A DNA stretch of 64,000 nucleotides from Nocardia rhizosphaerihabitans (GTDB taxonomy: Bacteria > Actinomycetota > Actinomycetes > Mycobacteriales > Mycobacteriaceae), in NCBI RefSeq assembly GCF_014646295.1, contig NZ_BMNE01000001.1:744001-808000 (forward strand), written 5' to 3'. The notes below the pieces were generated by a model. The model searched no databases. It was not told the DNA's origin and worked only from the letters and a program-made list of their open reading frames with translations. Positions 34,585 through 42,599 of this stretch are shown here, in pieces. The position numbers and the translations under genes are program-made. Position 1 is the stretch's first letter; each line of letters begins with the position of its first letter.

Positions 34585-34615
34585 TTGACCTCGAGTGCAC
34601 TCGAGGTAGCAAGAT
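34585..34615 (+). promoter_or_regulatory. Orphan MerR/SoxR-type promoter with perfect 20-bp palindrome
   Basis: TTGACC (34585-34590) and CAAGAT (34610-34615) are 19 bp apart, enclosing the perfect palindrome ACCTCGAGTGCACTCGAGGT (34588-34607). This is textbook MerR-family promoter architecture. Downstream on the plus strand there is only the terminator hairpin and the antisense side of terD; the only frame (GTG 34623 to a stop at 34769) is Pro/Arg-rich and not protein-like. Confidence 0.6.
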
Positions 34616-34666
34616 CACCGTCGTGCCCCGCGCACACCCGACACCGCGCCACCCGGCGTCGGTCGC

Positions 34667-34703
34667 GCCTCCGCCGGTTTCCCGTACACCCACCGGCGGA
34701 GGC
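34667..34703. terminator. Bidirectional terminator between the NERD gene and terD
   Basis: Perfect 11-bp stem GCCTCCGCCGG (34667-34677) / CCGGCGGAGGC (34693-34703) with a 15-nt loop, placed between two convergent genes. Confidence 0.75.
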
Positions 34704-34717
34704 CGTCGGGATCGACG

Positions 34718-35293
34718 TCAGAGGTTGACGCCGAAGTCCCGGGCGATGCCTTCCAGACCGGACGCGTAACCCTGGCCGATGGCGCGGAACTTCCACTCCG
34801 CGCCGTTGCGGTACAGCTCACCGAAGACCATCGCGGTCTCGGTGGACGCGTCCTCGGACAGGTCGTAGCGGGCGAGTTCCTCGCCGTTGCTGCGATCCAC
34901 CACGCGAATGTAGGCGTTGCGCACCTGCCCGAAGGACTGGCTGCGGTTCGCGCCGTCGTAGATCGAGACCGGGAACACGATGGAGTCGATCGTCGCCGGA
35001 GTGCCGGCCAGATCGACGTTGATCACCTCGTCGTCGCCCTCACCCTCGCCGGTCCGGTTGTCACCGGCGTGCTCGATCGCACCCTCCGGCGACTTCAGGT
35101 TGTTGAAGAAGACGAAGTGCCCGCTCGAGGCAACCTTCTTGTCGGCGCCCAGCCCGATCGCGCTGGCGTCGAGATCGAAATCCGTCCCGGTGGTGGTCCG
35201 CAGGTCCCAGCCCAGGCCGACCGCGACCGCGGTGAGGTTCGGCGCCGCCTTGGTCAGTGAGACATTGCCACCCTTGGACAAACTGACACCCAT
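34718..35293 (-). CDS. TerD family protein
   Basis: Member of the TerD/CABP calcium-binding family, associated with tellurite resistance and broader envelope/chemical stress responses. The 191-aa protein starts at ATG 35293 (MGVSLSKGGNVSLTKAAPNL), with GGGAGA upstream; longer starts cross the regulatory motif. Family features are the AVGLGWDLR strand, the DFDLDASAIGL segment, and the acidic Ca2+ loop GEGEGDDEVINVDL. It is divergent from the CNNM genes, and each side carries a copy of the same 24-bp motif. Confidence 0.92.
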   Translation of the reverse strand: MGVSLSKGGNVSLTKAAPNLTAVAVGLGWDLRTTTGTDFDLDASAIGLGADKKVASSGHFVFFNNLKSPEGAIEHAGDNRTGEGEGDDEVINVDLAGTPATIDSIVFPVSIYDGANRSQSFGQVRNAYIRVVDRSNGEELARYDLSEDASTETAMVFGELYRNGAEWKFRAIGQGYASGLEGIARDFGVNL

Positions 35294-35343
35294 ACCGATA
35301 TCTCCCATCGATCGTCGCGGCACGAAAGGTACCGACCATTCGC

Positions 35344-35367
35344 ACACTAGCACGTGCCACTGTCTGG
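35344..35367 (-). promoter_or_regulatory. 24-bp shared motif, copy A, upstream of terD
   Basis: The minus strand reads CCAGACAGTGGCACG followed by TGCTAGTGT. It matches copy B (35470-35493) at 22 of 24 positions. The imperfect dyad centres on CACGTG and the terminal TAGTGT (35344-35349) could be a -10 for terD, about 50 nt before its start codon. Confidence 0.6.
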
Positions 35368-35469
35368 TTTACCGGAACGTCGGCAGCGCCAAGGCCCGAA
35401 ACTGTCTGACGGATAGGCGAATTGGCGAGACGTGTCGTGACAGCCGAGGCAAGGAATCGGCTCGGGCAA

Positions 35470-35493
35470 CCATACAGTGGCACGTGTTAGTGT
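35470..35493 (+). promoter_or_regulatory. 24-bp shared motif, copy B, upstream of the CNNM genes
   Basis: The plus strand reads CCATACAGTGGCACG followed by TGTTAGTGT. It differs from copy A at two positions and from copy C (39154-39177) at five. TAGTGT (35488-35493) as -10 would start RNA at or just before the ATG at 35501, giving a leaderless message for the small ORF at 35495. Confidence 0.6.
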
Positions 35494-35494
35494 G

Positions 35495-35620
35495 ATGCGT
35501 ATGCCGGATGGTGAATCAGACCAGGAGGGATCTCGCGGCGCGCGTGAACCTCGTCCTCCCGAGCACTCTGCCGCTGAGCGATTCCGCCGCGGCCCCTCCG
35601 ACGAGGTCGGCGCATGCTGA
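35495..35620 (+). CDS. Putative leader ORF coupled to the CNNM gene
   Basis: A 41-codon frame (or 39 from ATG 35501) begins at the predicted transcription start and ends in TGCTGA, overlapping the downstream ATG at 35614 by 7 nt. The encoded peptide is hydrophilic and charged (MPDGESDQEGSRGAREPRPP at its start), with no family match. Position and overlap suggest a translated leader that couples to the membrane-protein gene. It could also be an untranslated leader that is open by chance. Confidence 0.35.
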   Translation: MRMPDGESDQEGSRGAREPRPPEHSAAERFRRGPSDEVGAC

Positions 35621-36969
35621 CCGTCCTGAGCGTCGCCGCCGGTATCGCCGTCGTCCTGCTCATCACCGCACTGACGGGGTACTTCGTTGCCCAGGAATTC
35701 GCGTACATGGCGGTGGACAGGTCGCGACTGAAGGCGCGCGCCGAGACCGGTGACAGTGCGGCGGGGCGCGCGCTCGCCGTGACCCGGCGGACCTCGTTCA
35801 TGCTGTCGGGCGCCCAACTCGGTATCACCGTGACGGGTCTGCTCGTCGGCTATGTGGCCGAGCCGTTGATCGGGCGCGGGCTCGGCGAGCTGCTCGGCGG
35901 GGTCGGTGTGCCGGTGGCGATCGGTGTGGCGGTCGGCACCGTGCTCGCCATCGTGTTCTCCACCCTGGTGCAGATGCTGTTCGGCGAACTGTTCCCGAAG
36001 AATCTCGCGATCGCCCGGCCCGAGCCGGTCGCGCGCAGGCTGGCCCGCTCGACGACGGCCTACCTTCGCGTATTCGGCTGGCTGATCTGGCTTTTCGATC
36101 AGTCGGCGAACATCTTGCTGAGGTTGCTGCGGATCGAGCCGGTCCACGATGTGGAACATTCGGCGACCCCACGCGACCTCGAGCACATCGTCGCCGCCTC
36201 GCGCGAGGCGGGCGAACTGCCCAGGGAGCTCTCGACGCTGCTGGACCGGATCCTGGATTTCCCCTCGGCCAACGCCGAACACGCGATGATTCCGCGGGCC
36301 CAGGTCGACACCGTGCCGGTGGACGAACCGGCCGGACAGGTCCTGGCGCGCATGGGTTCTGGACACACCCGATACCCGGTAGTCGGCACCAGCAGCGATG
36401 ACCTGCGCGGTGTCATCCATCTGCACGATCTGCTCGACGGGCCGGTGACGGGCACCGCGGGAGACTGGATGCGTCCGGCACTGCTGGTCCCCGAGTCGCT
36501 GCCGCTGCCCGAGGTGTTCACCCGGCTCAGTGCCGCGAAAGAGGAGATGGCCCTCGTCGTCGACGAATACGGCGGGTTCGCCGGCATCGTCACCGTCGAG
36601 GACATCGCCGAGGAACTCGTCGGTGAGATCGCCGACGAACACGACACCGGTACCGCCGAGATCATCGCCGACGGTGAGGGCTGGCTCGTCGCCGGTGACC
36701 TGCATCTGGACGAAGCCGAACGGCTGCTCGACCTCGAATTGCCGCACGGTGACTACGAGACCATCGCGGGTCTGGTCATCAGCGTGTTCGGCGGACTGCC
36801 ACAGGTGGGCGATCGGGTGGACATCGCGGTGCCGCCCAGCGGCGCCGACTTCCTCGCCGAGCAGCCGCCGGCGGCGCGGACGGTTCTCGCCGAGGTACGG
36901 GCAATCGGTAAACACGTTCCGTCGTCGGTGTCGCTGACCGTCCGATCCGAGCGAGGCGGCGATGAGTAA
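35614..36969 (+). CDS. CNNM/CBS-domain (HlyC/CorC-type) membrane protein 1
   Basis: A 451-aa "hemolysin family" protein, now viewed as a CNNM-like Mg2+/divalent-cation transporter or efflux regulator. The N-terminal transmembrane domain has three to four helices (AAGIAVVLLITALTGYFVAQ, then GAQLGITVTGLLVGYVAEPL and VGTVLAIVFSTLVQMLFGEL with the conserved GELFPKN). Two CBS repeats follow (about 215-340, RYPVVG and EMALVVDEYGGFAGIVT), then a CorC-HlyC C-terminal domain (GEGWLVAGDLHLDEAERLL). It overlaps the second copy by 8 nt. Confidence 0.9.
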   Translation: MLTVLSVAAGIAVVLLITALTGYFVAQEFAYMAVDRSRLKARAETGDSAAGRALAVTRRTSFMLSGAQLGITVTGLLVGYVAEPLIGRGLGELLGGVGVPVAIGVAVGTVLAIVFSTLVQMLFGELFPKNLAIARPEPVARRLARSTTAYLRVFGWLIWLFDQSANILLRLLRIEPVHDVEHSATPRDLEHIVAASREAGELPRELSTLLDRILDFPSANAEHAMIPRAQVDTVPVDEPAGQVLARMGSGHTRYPVVGTSSDDLRGVIHLHDLLDGPVTGTAGDWMRPALLVPESLPLPEVFTRLSAAKEEMALVVDEYGGFAGIVTVEDIAEELVGEIADEHDTGTAEIIADGEGWLVAGDLHLDEAERLLDLELPHGDYETIAGLVISVFGGLPQVGDRVDIAVPPSGADFLAEQPPAARTVLAEVRAIGKHVPSSVSLTVRSERGGDE

Positions 36970-37978
36970 TCCCTGGGTCGTCGTCGCGATGACCATCGTG
37001 CTGATCGCGGCCAGCGCGTTCTTCGTCGCCGTCGAATTCGCGCTGATCGCCGCCCGTCGGCATCGGCTCGAAGACGCCGCGCCGACCAGCCGGGCCGCAC
37101 GGGCCGCGTTGCGCGGTTCGGCCGAGTTGCCGGTTTTGCTCGCCGGTTCCCAGCTGGGCATCACCGTCTGCACGCTGGCGCTGGGCGCGGTCACCAAACC
37201 CGCTGTGCACCACTGGATCACCCCGCTGATCGAGCATCTCGGGGCACCGCTGTGGGTGGCCGATGCCGCGGGCTTCGTGCTGGCGCTGATCGTGGTGACC
37301 TTCCTGCACCTGGTGGTCGGCGAGATGGCGCCGAAGTCGTGGGCGATCGCGCACCCCGAGAAGTCGGCCACGCTGCTCGCGCTGCCGATGCAGCTGTTCA
37401 TGACCCTCACCCGACCGGTGCTCGTCTCGCTGAACCACGCCGCCAACTGGTGCCTGCGCACAGTCGGCGTCACCCCGGTCGACGAGGTCGACGCCGGGCA
37501 GAACCCGGCAGGCCTGCGACACCTGGTCGAACACTCGGCGACCGTCGGCACCCTCGACGAGCGATACCGCGGAAACCTGACCAGCGCACTGGAACTGGAA
37601 CAGCTGACCGTCGGCGACATCGTCGCACCGAACACCGCGCCGAACTCGGTGCCGCCGGACGCCGACACCGCCGCGATCCAGGCTGCCTCCCGCGCCACCG
37701 GGCACCTGCGGTTGCTGGTCCGCGACCGCGACGGCGTGCGCGGTGTGATCCACGTGCGCGACAGCCTCACCGCCGCACCCGGCACCACCGCGGGCGAGCT
37801 CATGCGGCCGGTGCTGGAAATCGCCACGACCGTGCCGGTATACGAGGCGCTGCGCACGATGCGCGAAACCCGTAGCCACCTGAGCCTGGTCACCAGTCCG
37901 GACAGTGCGGAGCTGGTCGGCCTGCTCACCATCACCGATGTCCTGGAGCGGCTGCTGCAGTCCGCGGCCGAGATCTGA
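36962..37978 (+). CDS. CNNM/CBS-domain membrane protein 2
   Basis: A 338-aa paralogue of the preceding gene without the CorC-HlyC C-terminal domain. The transmembrane part reads WVVVAMTIVLIAASAFFVAV, GSQLGITVCTLALGAVTKP and FLHLVVGEMAPKSWAI; two degenerate CBS repeats occupy about 205-335. The ATG at 36962 overlaps the preceding stop (8 nt). Tandem long and short CNNM pairs recur in actinobacteria and may form hetero-oligomers; that is inference. Confidence 0.88.
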   Translation: MSNPWVVVAMTIVLIAASAFFVAVEFALIAARRHRLEDAAPTSRAARAALRGSAELPVLLAGSQLGITVCTLALGAVTKPAVHHWITPLIEHLGAPLWVADAAGFVLALIVVTFLHLVVGEMAPKSWAIAHPEKSATLLALPMQLFMTLTRPVLVSLNHAANWCLRTVGVTPVDEVDAGQNPAGLRHLVEHSATVGTLDERYRGNLTSALELEQLTVGDIVAPNTAPNSVPPDADTAAIQAASRATGHLRLLVRDRDGVRGVIHVRDSLTAAPGTTAGELMRPVLEIATTVPVYEALRTMRETRSHLSLVTSPDSAELVGLLTITDVLERLLQSAAEI

Positions 37979-38006
37979 TCCCTCTATACCGAACGAAGGT
38001 GGCCTC

Positions 38007-38726
38007 GTGAACACACAGCTGACCTGCGCCACGCGCACTCATCGCGGCTTGGTCCGGGAGGGCAACGAAGACTCCGTCCACGCCGGGCACCGTCTGCTGG
38101 CGCTGGCCGACGGGATGGGTGGCCACGCCGCGGGCGAAGTCGCCTCCGGACTGATGATCGCCGCGCTCCTGCCCCTCGAACACGAACACGAGGGAGAACT
38201 GCTCGACCGTCTCGAACAGGCTGTCCTGCGCGGCAACAGCGCCATCGCCGAGCAGGCTGCCCGTTCGACCGAGCTGAACGGCATGGGGACGACGCTCACC
38301 GCGATGCTGTTCGACGGCACCCGGTACGGGCTGGCCCATGTCGGGGACTCCCGCGCCTACCTCCTGCGCGGCGGCGAACTGGCCCAGATCACCCGCGACG
38401 ACACCTTCGTGCAAAGCCTCGTCGAGGCAGGCCACATCACCGCCGAACAGGCCAGAACCCATCCTCGCCGCTCGCTGATCCTGCGCGCGCTCACCGGTGA
38501 TCCGGTCACCCCGACGCTGGTGCTCGGCGAAGCCGAACCCGGCGACCGATACCTGCTGTGCTCGGACGGATTGTCCGACGTGGTCACCGAGGAGAAGATC
38601 GGCGAGTTCCTGCGTTCGGCCGCCACCGTGGCCGAGTGCGCCGACCAGCTGGTCGAACTCGCTCTGCTCAACGGCGGCCCCGACAACGTCACCGTCATCG
38701 TCGCCGATGTCGCCGTCGGCGACTGA
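38007..38726 (+). CDS. PP2C-family serine/threonine protein phosphatase
   Basis: A 239-aa soluble metal-dependent phosphatase. All PP2C motifs are present: GLVREGNEDS (motif 1), LADGMGGHAAGEVAS (motif 2), GTTLTAML, HVGDSRAYLLRGGEL, LLCSDGLSDVV and GGPDNVTVIVADV. The GTG start at 38007 has GAAGGTGG upstream and lies 28 bp after the second CNNM gene, so it is probably co-transcribed. No kinase gene is adjacent; the substrate could be a CNNM protein or TerD. Confidence 0.9.
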   Translation: MNTQLTCATRTHRGLVREGNEDSVHAGHRLLALADGMGGHAAGEVASGLMIAALLPLEHEHEGELLDRLEQAVLRGNSAIAEQAARSTELNGMGTTLTAMLFDGTRYGLAHVGDSRAYLLRGGELAQITRDDTFVQSLVEAGHITAEQARTHPRRSLILRALTGDPVTPTLVLGEAEPGDRYLLCSDGLSDVVTEEKIGEFLRSAATVAECADQLVELALLNGGPDNVTVIVADVAVGD

Positions 38727-39125
38727 TCAGAGGATCGGCAGGTCCGGTGGAAGCTGCATGGCGACCGCGACCAGCGAGTGCACGCGGGTGGCGATGATGT
38801 TGAGCAGTCCGTGGATCTCGACGGGCGCGGTCTCGGTGACGGTCTGCAGGTTCCTCAGGTCTTCGTCGAGGCGGGCGAGGACCTCGTTCATATCCCGGGG
38901 GCTGCTGTTCAGCGCGGTCGCGATCTCCTCCAGCGGAATCCCTTGAGCCTCGAGGCGCTGGATCAGGTGGATACGGTCGACGTCGGCGGGGTTGTAGAGG
39001 CGGTAGTTGCCTGCGCTGCGTTGGGCCGGTGCGAGCAGAGCGATGCTGGTGTAGTGGTCGATCGTGCGCGTACTGACTTCGGCGCGGGCGGCGAGTTCAC
39101 CGATCTTGAGCAAGGCTTCGGTCAT
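38727..39125 (-). CDS. MerR family regulator of the TerD/CNNM/PP2C group
   Basis: A 132-aa regulator. The MerR helix-turn-helix (residues 5-70: KIGELAARAEVSTRTIDHYT, GNYRLYNPADVDRIHLIQRL) is followed by a short coiled coil and no ligand domain. ATG 39125 is chosen over GTG 39128 because AAGGAGGT is then 5 nt away. It converges directly on the PP2C gene (38726/38727). A copy of the 24-bp motif lies 29 bp upstream of its start, so autoregulation and control of terD and the CNNM operon are plausible. Confidence 0.85.
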   Translation of the reverse strand: MTEALLKIGELAARAEVSTRTIDHYTSIALLAPAQRSAGNYRLYNPADVDRIHLIQRLEAQGIPLEEIATALNSSPRDMNEVLARLDEDLRNLQTVTETAPVEIHGLLNIIATRVHSLVAVAMQLPPDLPIL

Positions 39126-39153
39126 CACGACCTCCTTCCGCAGCAGAAGCTAA

Positions 39154-39177
39154 CCATACAGCGGCACGTTCTACCGT
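39154..39177. promoter_or_regulatory. 24-bp shared motif, copy C, upstream of the merR-like gene
   Basis: The plus strand reads CCATACAGCGGCACG followed by TTCTACCGT, matching copy B at 19 of 24 positions. On the minus strand, TTAGCT just downstream could be a -10 for the merR-like gene, giving a short leader with AAGGAGGT. Confidence 0.55.
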
Positions 39178-39201
39178 CGCCAATGCTCATGCGCGAAACG
39201 G

Positions 39202-39238
39202 CGACAGCCGCGCATCCCTCGAGGATGCGCGGCTGTCG
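39202..39238 (-). terminator. Strong terminator after the nusB-yciI genes
   Basis: Perfect 16-bp stem CGACAGCCGCGCATCC (39202-39217) / GGATGCGCGGCTGTCG (39223-39238) with a 5-nt loop, just beyond the YciI-like stop at 39249. It closes the minus-strand efp-nusB transcript at the island border. Confidence 0.85.
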
Positions 39239-39248
39239 TCGGAAGGCT

Positions 39249-39515
39249 TCACGCCGAGACGGCGATCTCCCATTCGTAGATCGTCAGTTCCGACGCTCCG
39301 GTGGTGTGCACCGGGTCGGCGTGCGCGATTGCCGTTGCGGCGTCGAGGCTTTCGGCCAGGACGACGTAGGCGCCACCGGTGCCGTCGGTGAACCGGCCGC
39401 TCTCCTGCAGCTGGCCCTTGGCGAGCAGCTCCTGCAGGAACGCGCGGTGCGGTTCGACCACGGACTGGTCGAAATTCGGTGTGCGCATGACCATTACAAG
39501 GTACTTGTTCGTCAC
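39249..39515 (-). CDS. YciI-like protein
   Basis: An 88-aa protein with the YciI dimeric ferredoxin-like fold pattern: [55 protein letters not shown] with the DP motif (HADPV), and a final ELTIYEWEI strand. The GTG start at 39515 overlaps the nusB stop as GTGA. Function is unknown; family members are proposed lyases or binding proteins. Confidence 0.85.
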   Translation of the reverse strand: MTNKYLVMVMRTPNFDQSVVEPHRAFLQELLAKGQLQESGRFTDGTGGAYVVLAESLDAATAIAHADPVHTTGASELTIYEWEIAVSA

Positions 39516-40027
39516 GACCGGTCCTCCGGCGCGGGACGCGCTGCCCTGGTGGCGGCCGCGGCGGCGCGCACCTGCGGTGCCACCTGCACGACCTGGCCGA
39601 GCACGCCGTTCACGAACGACGGCGAGTCGTCGGTGGACAGCTCCTTGGCCAGCTCGACGGCCTCGTCGACCGCGACCACCGGGGGAACGTCGGTGGCGTG
39701 GAACAACTCCCACACCGCGATCCGCAGAATCGCCCGGTCGACGGCAGGCAGGCGGGACAGCGTCCAGTCCTGCAGGTAGCCCTCGATGGTGCCGTCGACG
39801 CGGTCCAGGTCGTCGGCGACGCCTTCGACCAGGACCGAGGTGTAGGCGTGCACGGGAGCCACGCTCTGGTCGCGGGTCGCGAGGTCAGCGCGTTCCGCGA
39901 GCAGGTCGGAGACGTCGACATCGCGCGCCTCCGCCTCGAACAGCAGGTCGACGGCGCGGCGGCGCGCCTTGTGGCGCGCGCCCAGCTTCTTGAACGAGCC
40001 CTTCTTGTCTGCCGGCGAGTCCGTCAC
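39512..40027 (-). CDS. nusB: Transcription antitermination factor NusB
   Basis: RNA-binding factor that, with NusE/S10, drives rRNA antitermination. The 171-aa all-helical protein shows [20 protein letters not shown] at the N-terminus and [40 protein letters not shown] in the core. A C-terminal Ala/Arg tail extends beyond the core. The GTG start at 40027 is 2 nt past the efp stop. Confidence 0.95.
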   Translation of the reverse strand: MTDSPADKKGSFKKLGARHKARRRAVDLLFEAEARDVDVSDLLAERADLATRDQSVAPVHAYTSVLVEGVADDLDRVDGTIEGYLQDWTLSRLPAVDRAILRIAVWELFHATDVPPVVAVDEAVELAKELSTDDSPSFVNGVLGQVVQVAPQVRAAAAATRAARPAPEDRS

Positions 40028-40029
40028 GA

Positions 40030-40593
40030 TCAGGCGTTGACGCGGCCGAGGTAGCTGCCGTCGCGCGAGTCGATTTTCAGCTTGTCACCGGTGTTGATGA
40101 ACAGCGGGACCTGGACCTCGGCGCCGGTCTCGAGGGTGGCGGGCTTGGTGCCGCCGGTGGAGCGGTCGCCCTGCAGGCCGATGTCGGTGTGCTGCACGAC
40201 CAGCTCGATCGTGACGGGGAGCTCGACGAACAGCGGCGAGTCCTCGTGCACGGCGACCTGCACGCCCATGTTCTCCAGCAGGAAGCGCGCACCCTGACCG
40301 ATGGTGGCCTCCGGGATGGAGATCTGGTCGAAGGTGTCACCGTCCATGAAGATGTAGTCGGTGCCGTCGTGGTACAGGTAGGTCATGTCGCGACGATCGA
40401 CGGTCGCGGTCTCGACCTTGACGCCCGCGTTGAAGGTCTTGTCGACGACCTTGCCGGACACGACGTTCTTCAGCTTGGTCCGCACGAAGGCGGGGCCCTT
40501 ACCCGGCTTCACGTGCTGGAATTCGACGATCTGCTGGAGCTGACCGTCGATCTTCAGCACAAGGCCGTTCTTGAAGTCGCTGGTGTCCGCCAC
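40030..40593 (-). CDS. efp: Elongation factor P
   Basis: Ribosome-binding factor that relieves stalling at polyproline. The 187-aa, three-domain protein has KOW-like domain I with the tip loop KPGKGPAFV, where the lysine is the possible modification site, and the C-terminal signature around [13 protein letters not shown] start at 40593. It lies upstream of nusB and downstream of pepQ in the conserved pepQ-efp-nusB order. No modification enzyme gene is nearby. Confidence 0.96.
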   Translation of the reverse strand: MADTSDFKNGLVLKIDGQLQQIVEFQHVKPGKGPAFVRTKLKNVVSGKVVDKTFNAGVKVETATVDRRDMTYLYHDGTDYIFMDGDTFDQISIPEATIGQGARFLLENMGVQVAVHEDSPLFVELPVTIELVVQHTDIGLQGDRSTGGTKPATLETGAEVQVPLFINTGDKLKIDSRDGSYLGRVNA

Positions 40594-40642
40594 TGTCCTC
40601 GGATCTCCTCGTTCGTTTACTGCGGTCTCTGGGGGACCGGCG

Positions 40643-41764
40643 TCACTCGACGACGGTCAGGTCCTTGCTGGTGAGGGTGAGCAGGTCCGGGACCCCTTCG
40701 CGCACCACGAGCGTGTCCTCGATCCGGACCCCGCCGCGGCCGGGAAGGTACACACCTGGTTCGACGGTCACCGCCACGCCAGCAAGAAGTGTACCGGTAC
40801 TCGTTTTCGCCACTCCCGGCGCTTCGTGGATCTGCAGCCCGACCCCGTGTCCGAGGCCGTGCACGAACTGCGGGCCGTAGCCCGCGTCCTCGATGACGAC
40901 CCGGGCGGCCGCGTCGACCTCGGCGGTCTCGGCGCCCGGTTTCAGCGCCTCCCGGCCCGCCGCCTGCGAGCGGGCGACCAGTTCGTAGATCTCGCGCTGC
41001 CAGTCCGCGGGCGTGCCGAGCACGAGCGTGCGGGTCATGTCGGAGTGGTAGCCGTCGACGACGGCGCCGAAGTCGAGCTTCACGAAGTCGCCGGTGGCCA
41101 GCACCGCGCCGGTCGGACGGTGATGCGGAACGGCGGAGTTCACGCCGGCGGCGACGATCGTCTCGAACGAGACGGCTTCGGCGCCGTGCTCGAACATCGC
41201 CCACTCGAGGTCGCGGGCCACCTGGCGTTCGGTGCGGCCCGGCCGGATCAGGCCGCGCTCGAGCAGGCTCGCCAGGCCCGCGTCGGCCGCCGCGCAGGCC
41301 GCGCGCAGCTGGGCGATCTCGTAGGGGTCCTTGACCATGCGCAGCTGCTCGACCAGCCCGTTGGTCGGCACCAGTTGCAGCCCGGTCCGCTGTTCCAGGA
41401 ACGACTGGTGTTCGGCGACGGTCACCACATGGCTCTCGAAGCCGACCCGGCCGAGCTGCCATTCCCCGCCCAGCTCGAGGATCCGGCGCGCGGTGGCCCG
41501 GGAGATCTCGGCCCGCAGATCGGGCACCTGCTGGGCCACCTGGGCGGAGTAGCGGCCGTCGGTGCCGATGACGGTGCGGTCTTCCGCGCCACGCATGTCC
41601 CAGGAGTGCACGAGCAGCACGGCGTTGGATCCGGTGAAGCCGGTCAGGTAGCGGATGTTGACCAGATCGGTCACCAGCAGCGCGTCGACGCCGTTCTCCA
41701 CCAGCAGGTTACGCAGGGCGCCGCGTCGTGCCGCGTGATCGGGACCCGTGTAGTCAGCACACAT
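40643..41764 (-). CDS. pepQ: M24 family Xaa-Pro peptidase
   Basis: Cytosolic metallopeptidase releasing residues next to proline. The N-terminal creatinase-like domain ([20 protein letters not shown]) precedes the pita-bread catalytic domain. Metal ligands are visible: Asp pair in [18 protein letters not shown], His in [14 protein letters not shown], and Glu in [18 protein letters not shown]. Length 373 aa is normal. It is 49 bp upstream of efp on the same strand and divergent from the prepilin peptidase gene across a 177-bp region with two DnaA boxes. Confidence 0.92.
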   Translation of the reverse strand: MCADYTGPDHAARRGALRNLLVENGVDALLVTDLVNIRYLTGFTGSNAVLLVHSWDMRGAEDRTVIGTDGRYSAQVAQQVPDLRAEISRATARRILELGGEWQLGRVGFESHVVTVAEHQSFLEQRTGLQLVPTNGLVEQLRMVKDPYEIAQLRAACAAADAGLASLLERGLIRPGRTERQVARDLEWAMFEHGAEAVSFETIVAAGVNSAVPHHRPTGAVLATGDFVKLDFGAVVDGYHSDMTRTLVLGTPADWQREIYELVARSQAAGREALKPGAETAEVDAAARVVIEDAGYGPQFVHGLGHGVGLQIHEAPGVAKTSTGTLLAGVAVTVEPGVYLPGRGGVRIEDTLVVREGVPDLLTLTSKDLTVVE

Positions 41765-41862
41765 GGGTCAACGCTACCGCCGAACGAGCGACACGTCGGC
41801 ACCGAACCCCGGCACTTTTCGCAGCGTGGTCGCGTTCGCCGGCGCCGTAACTGGAGACGGTG

Positions 41863-41890
41863 TTGTCCACATCGCCCGGAGTTGTCCACA
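41863..41890 (+). promoter_or_regulatory. Pair of perfect DnaA boxes
   Basis: TTGTCCACA occurs twice in the same orientation, at 41863-41871 and 41882-41890 (19 bp start to start). It matches the high-GC actinobacterial DnaA-box consensus exactly. The pair lies between the divergent pepQ and prepilin peptidase starts, so it may be a DnaA-responsive promoter site or a titration site. Confidence 0.6.
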
Positions 41891-41941
41891 TTCGCGGTCG
41901 GGGTCTCGATCCGGTGGCCAGGGCGCAGCACGATCGATGCC

Positions 41942-42415
41942 ATGACCACTGCCGCGTTCTGCCTGCTCATCGCCTGGTGCCTGCTGCTCGGCGTCCTCGA
42001 TATCCATGCCCGTCGGCTCCCCAACGCGCTCACCGGCGCCGGTGCCGCCGCGGTGTTCCTGTACGCCCTGTGGACGGACAACCTGGGGACGGCGGTGATC
42101 GGGGCCGCGTTGCTGACGATGCCGTACCTGGTCACCCATCTGCTCTCGCCCACCGCGCTCGGCGCCGGTGACGTGAAACTCGCGGTGGGACTGGGCGCCG
42201 CCGCCGCGCTCGCCGGGCCACCCGCCTGGGTGTGGGCCGCGATCGCCGCGCCGCTGCTCACCGCGACGGCCGCGGCGGTGGTGCTCGGCAACCACTGGCT
42301 GCGCTCGACGCTGGGACAACCGGCCGAGGGCATGCGGTCGGCGTCGTCCCGGCGCGTCGTGCCGCACGGTCCGGCCATGTGCCTGGCCACCGTGACCGCG
42401 ATGGCGCTGGCATGA
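41942..42415 (+). CDS. A24 family prepilin peptidase
   Basis: A 157-aa integral membrane aspartic peptidase. It keeps the catalytic GxGD motif in [20 protein letters not shown] and an N-terminal Asp in [20 protein letters not shown]. The N-methyltransferase domain of full-size PilD enzymes is absent, giving the short actinobacterial form. The last ~35 residues are basic and soluble. It corresponds in position to M. tuberculosis Rv2551c. It precedes aroC on the same strand; no pilin genes are in the window. Confidence 0.85.
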   Translation: MTTAAFCLLIAWCLLLGVLDIHARRLPNALTGAGAAAVFLYALWTDNLGTAVIGAALLTMPYLVTHLLSPTALGAGDVKLAVGLGAAAALAGPPAWVWAAIAAPLLTATAAAVVLGNHWLRSTLGQPAEGMRSASSRRVVPHGPAMCLATVTAMALA

Positions 42416-42599
42416 GCACCGCGACGCGCCGAGCCGAGCACGCACCTGGCGCGGGGTCCCGGTGACGTGCCGGAGCGGGTCGGTGCAGCACGATCGGCCC
42501 GGTGGCCGCCACCACGCGGCCCAGCACACCACCGACGTGCCGCTCGTCACGTCGGACCGCGTGCCCGCCCACGCGCGTCGACGTGGGAAGATGGTCGGC

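Noticed and set aside
34623..34769. 48-codon plus-strand ORF downstream of the orphan MerR-type promoter
   Set aside because: Pro/Arg-rich translation overlapping a terminator and the antisense of terD; no protein-like features.
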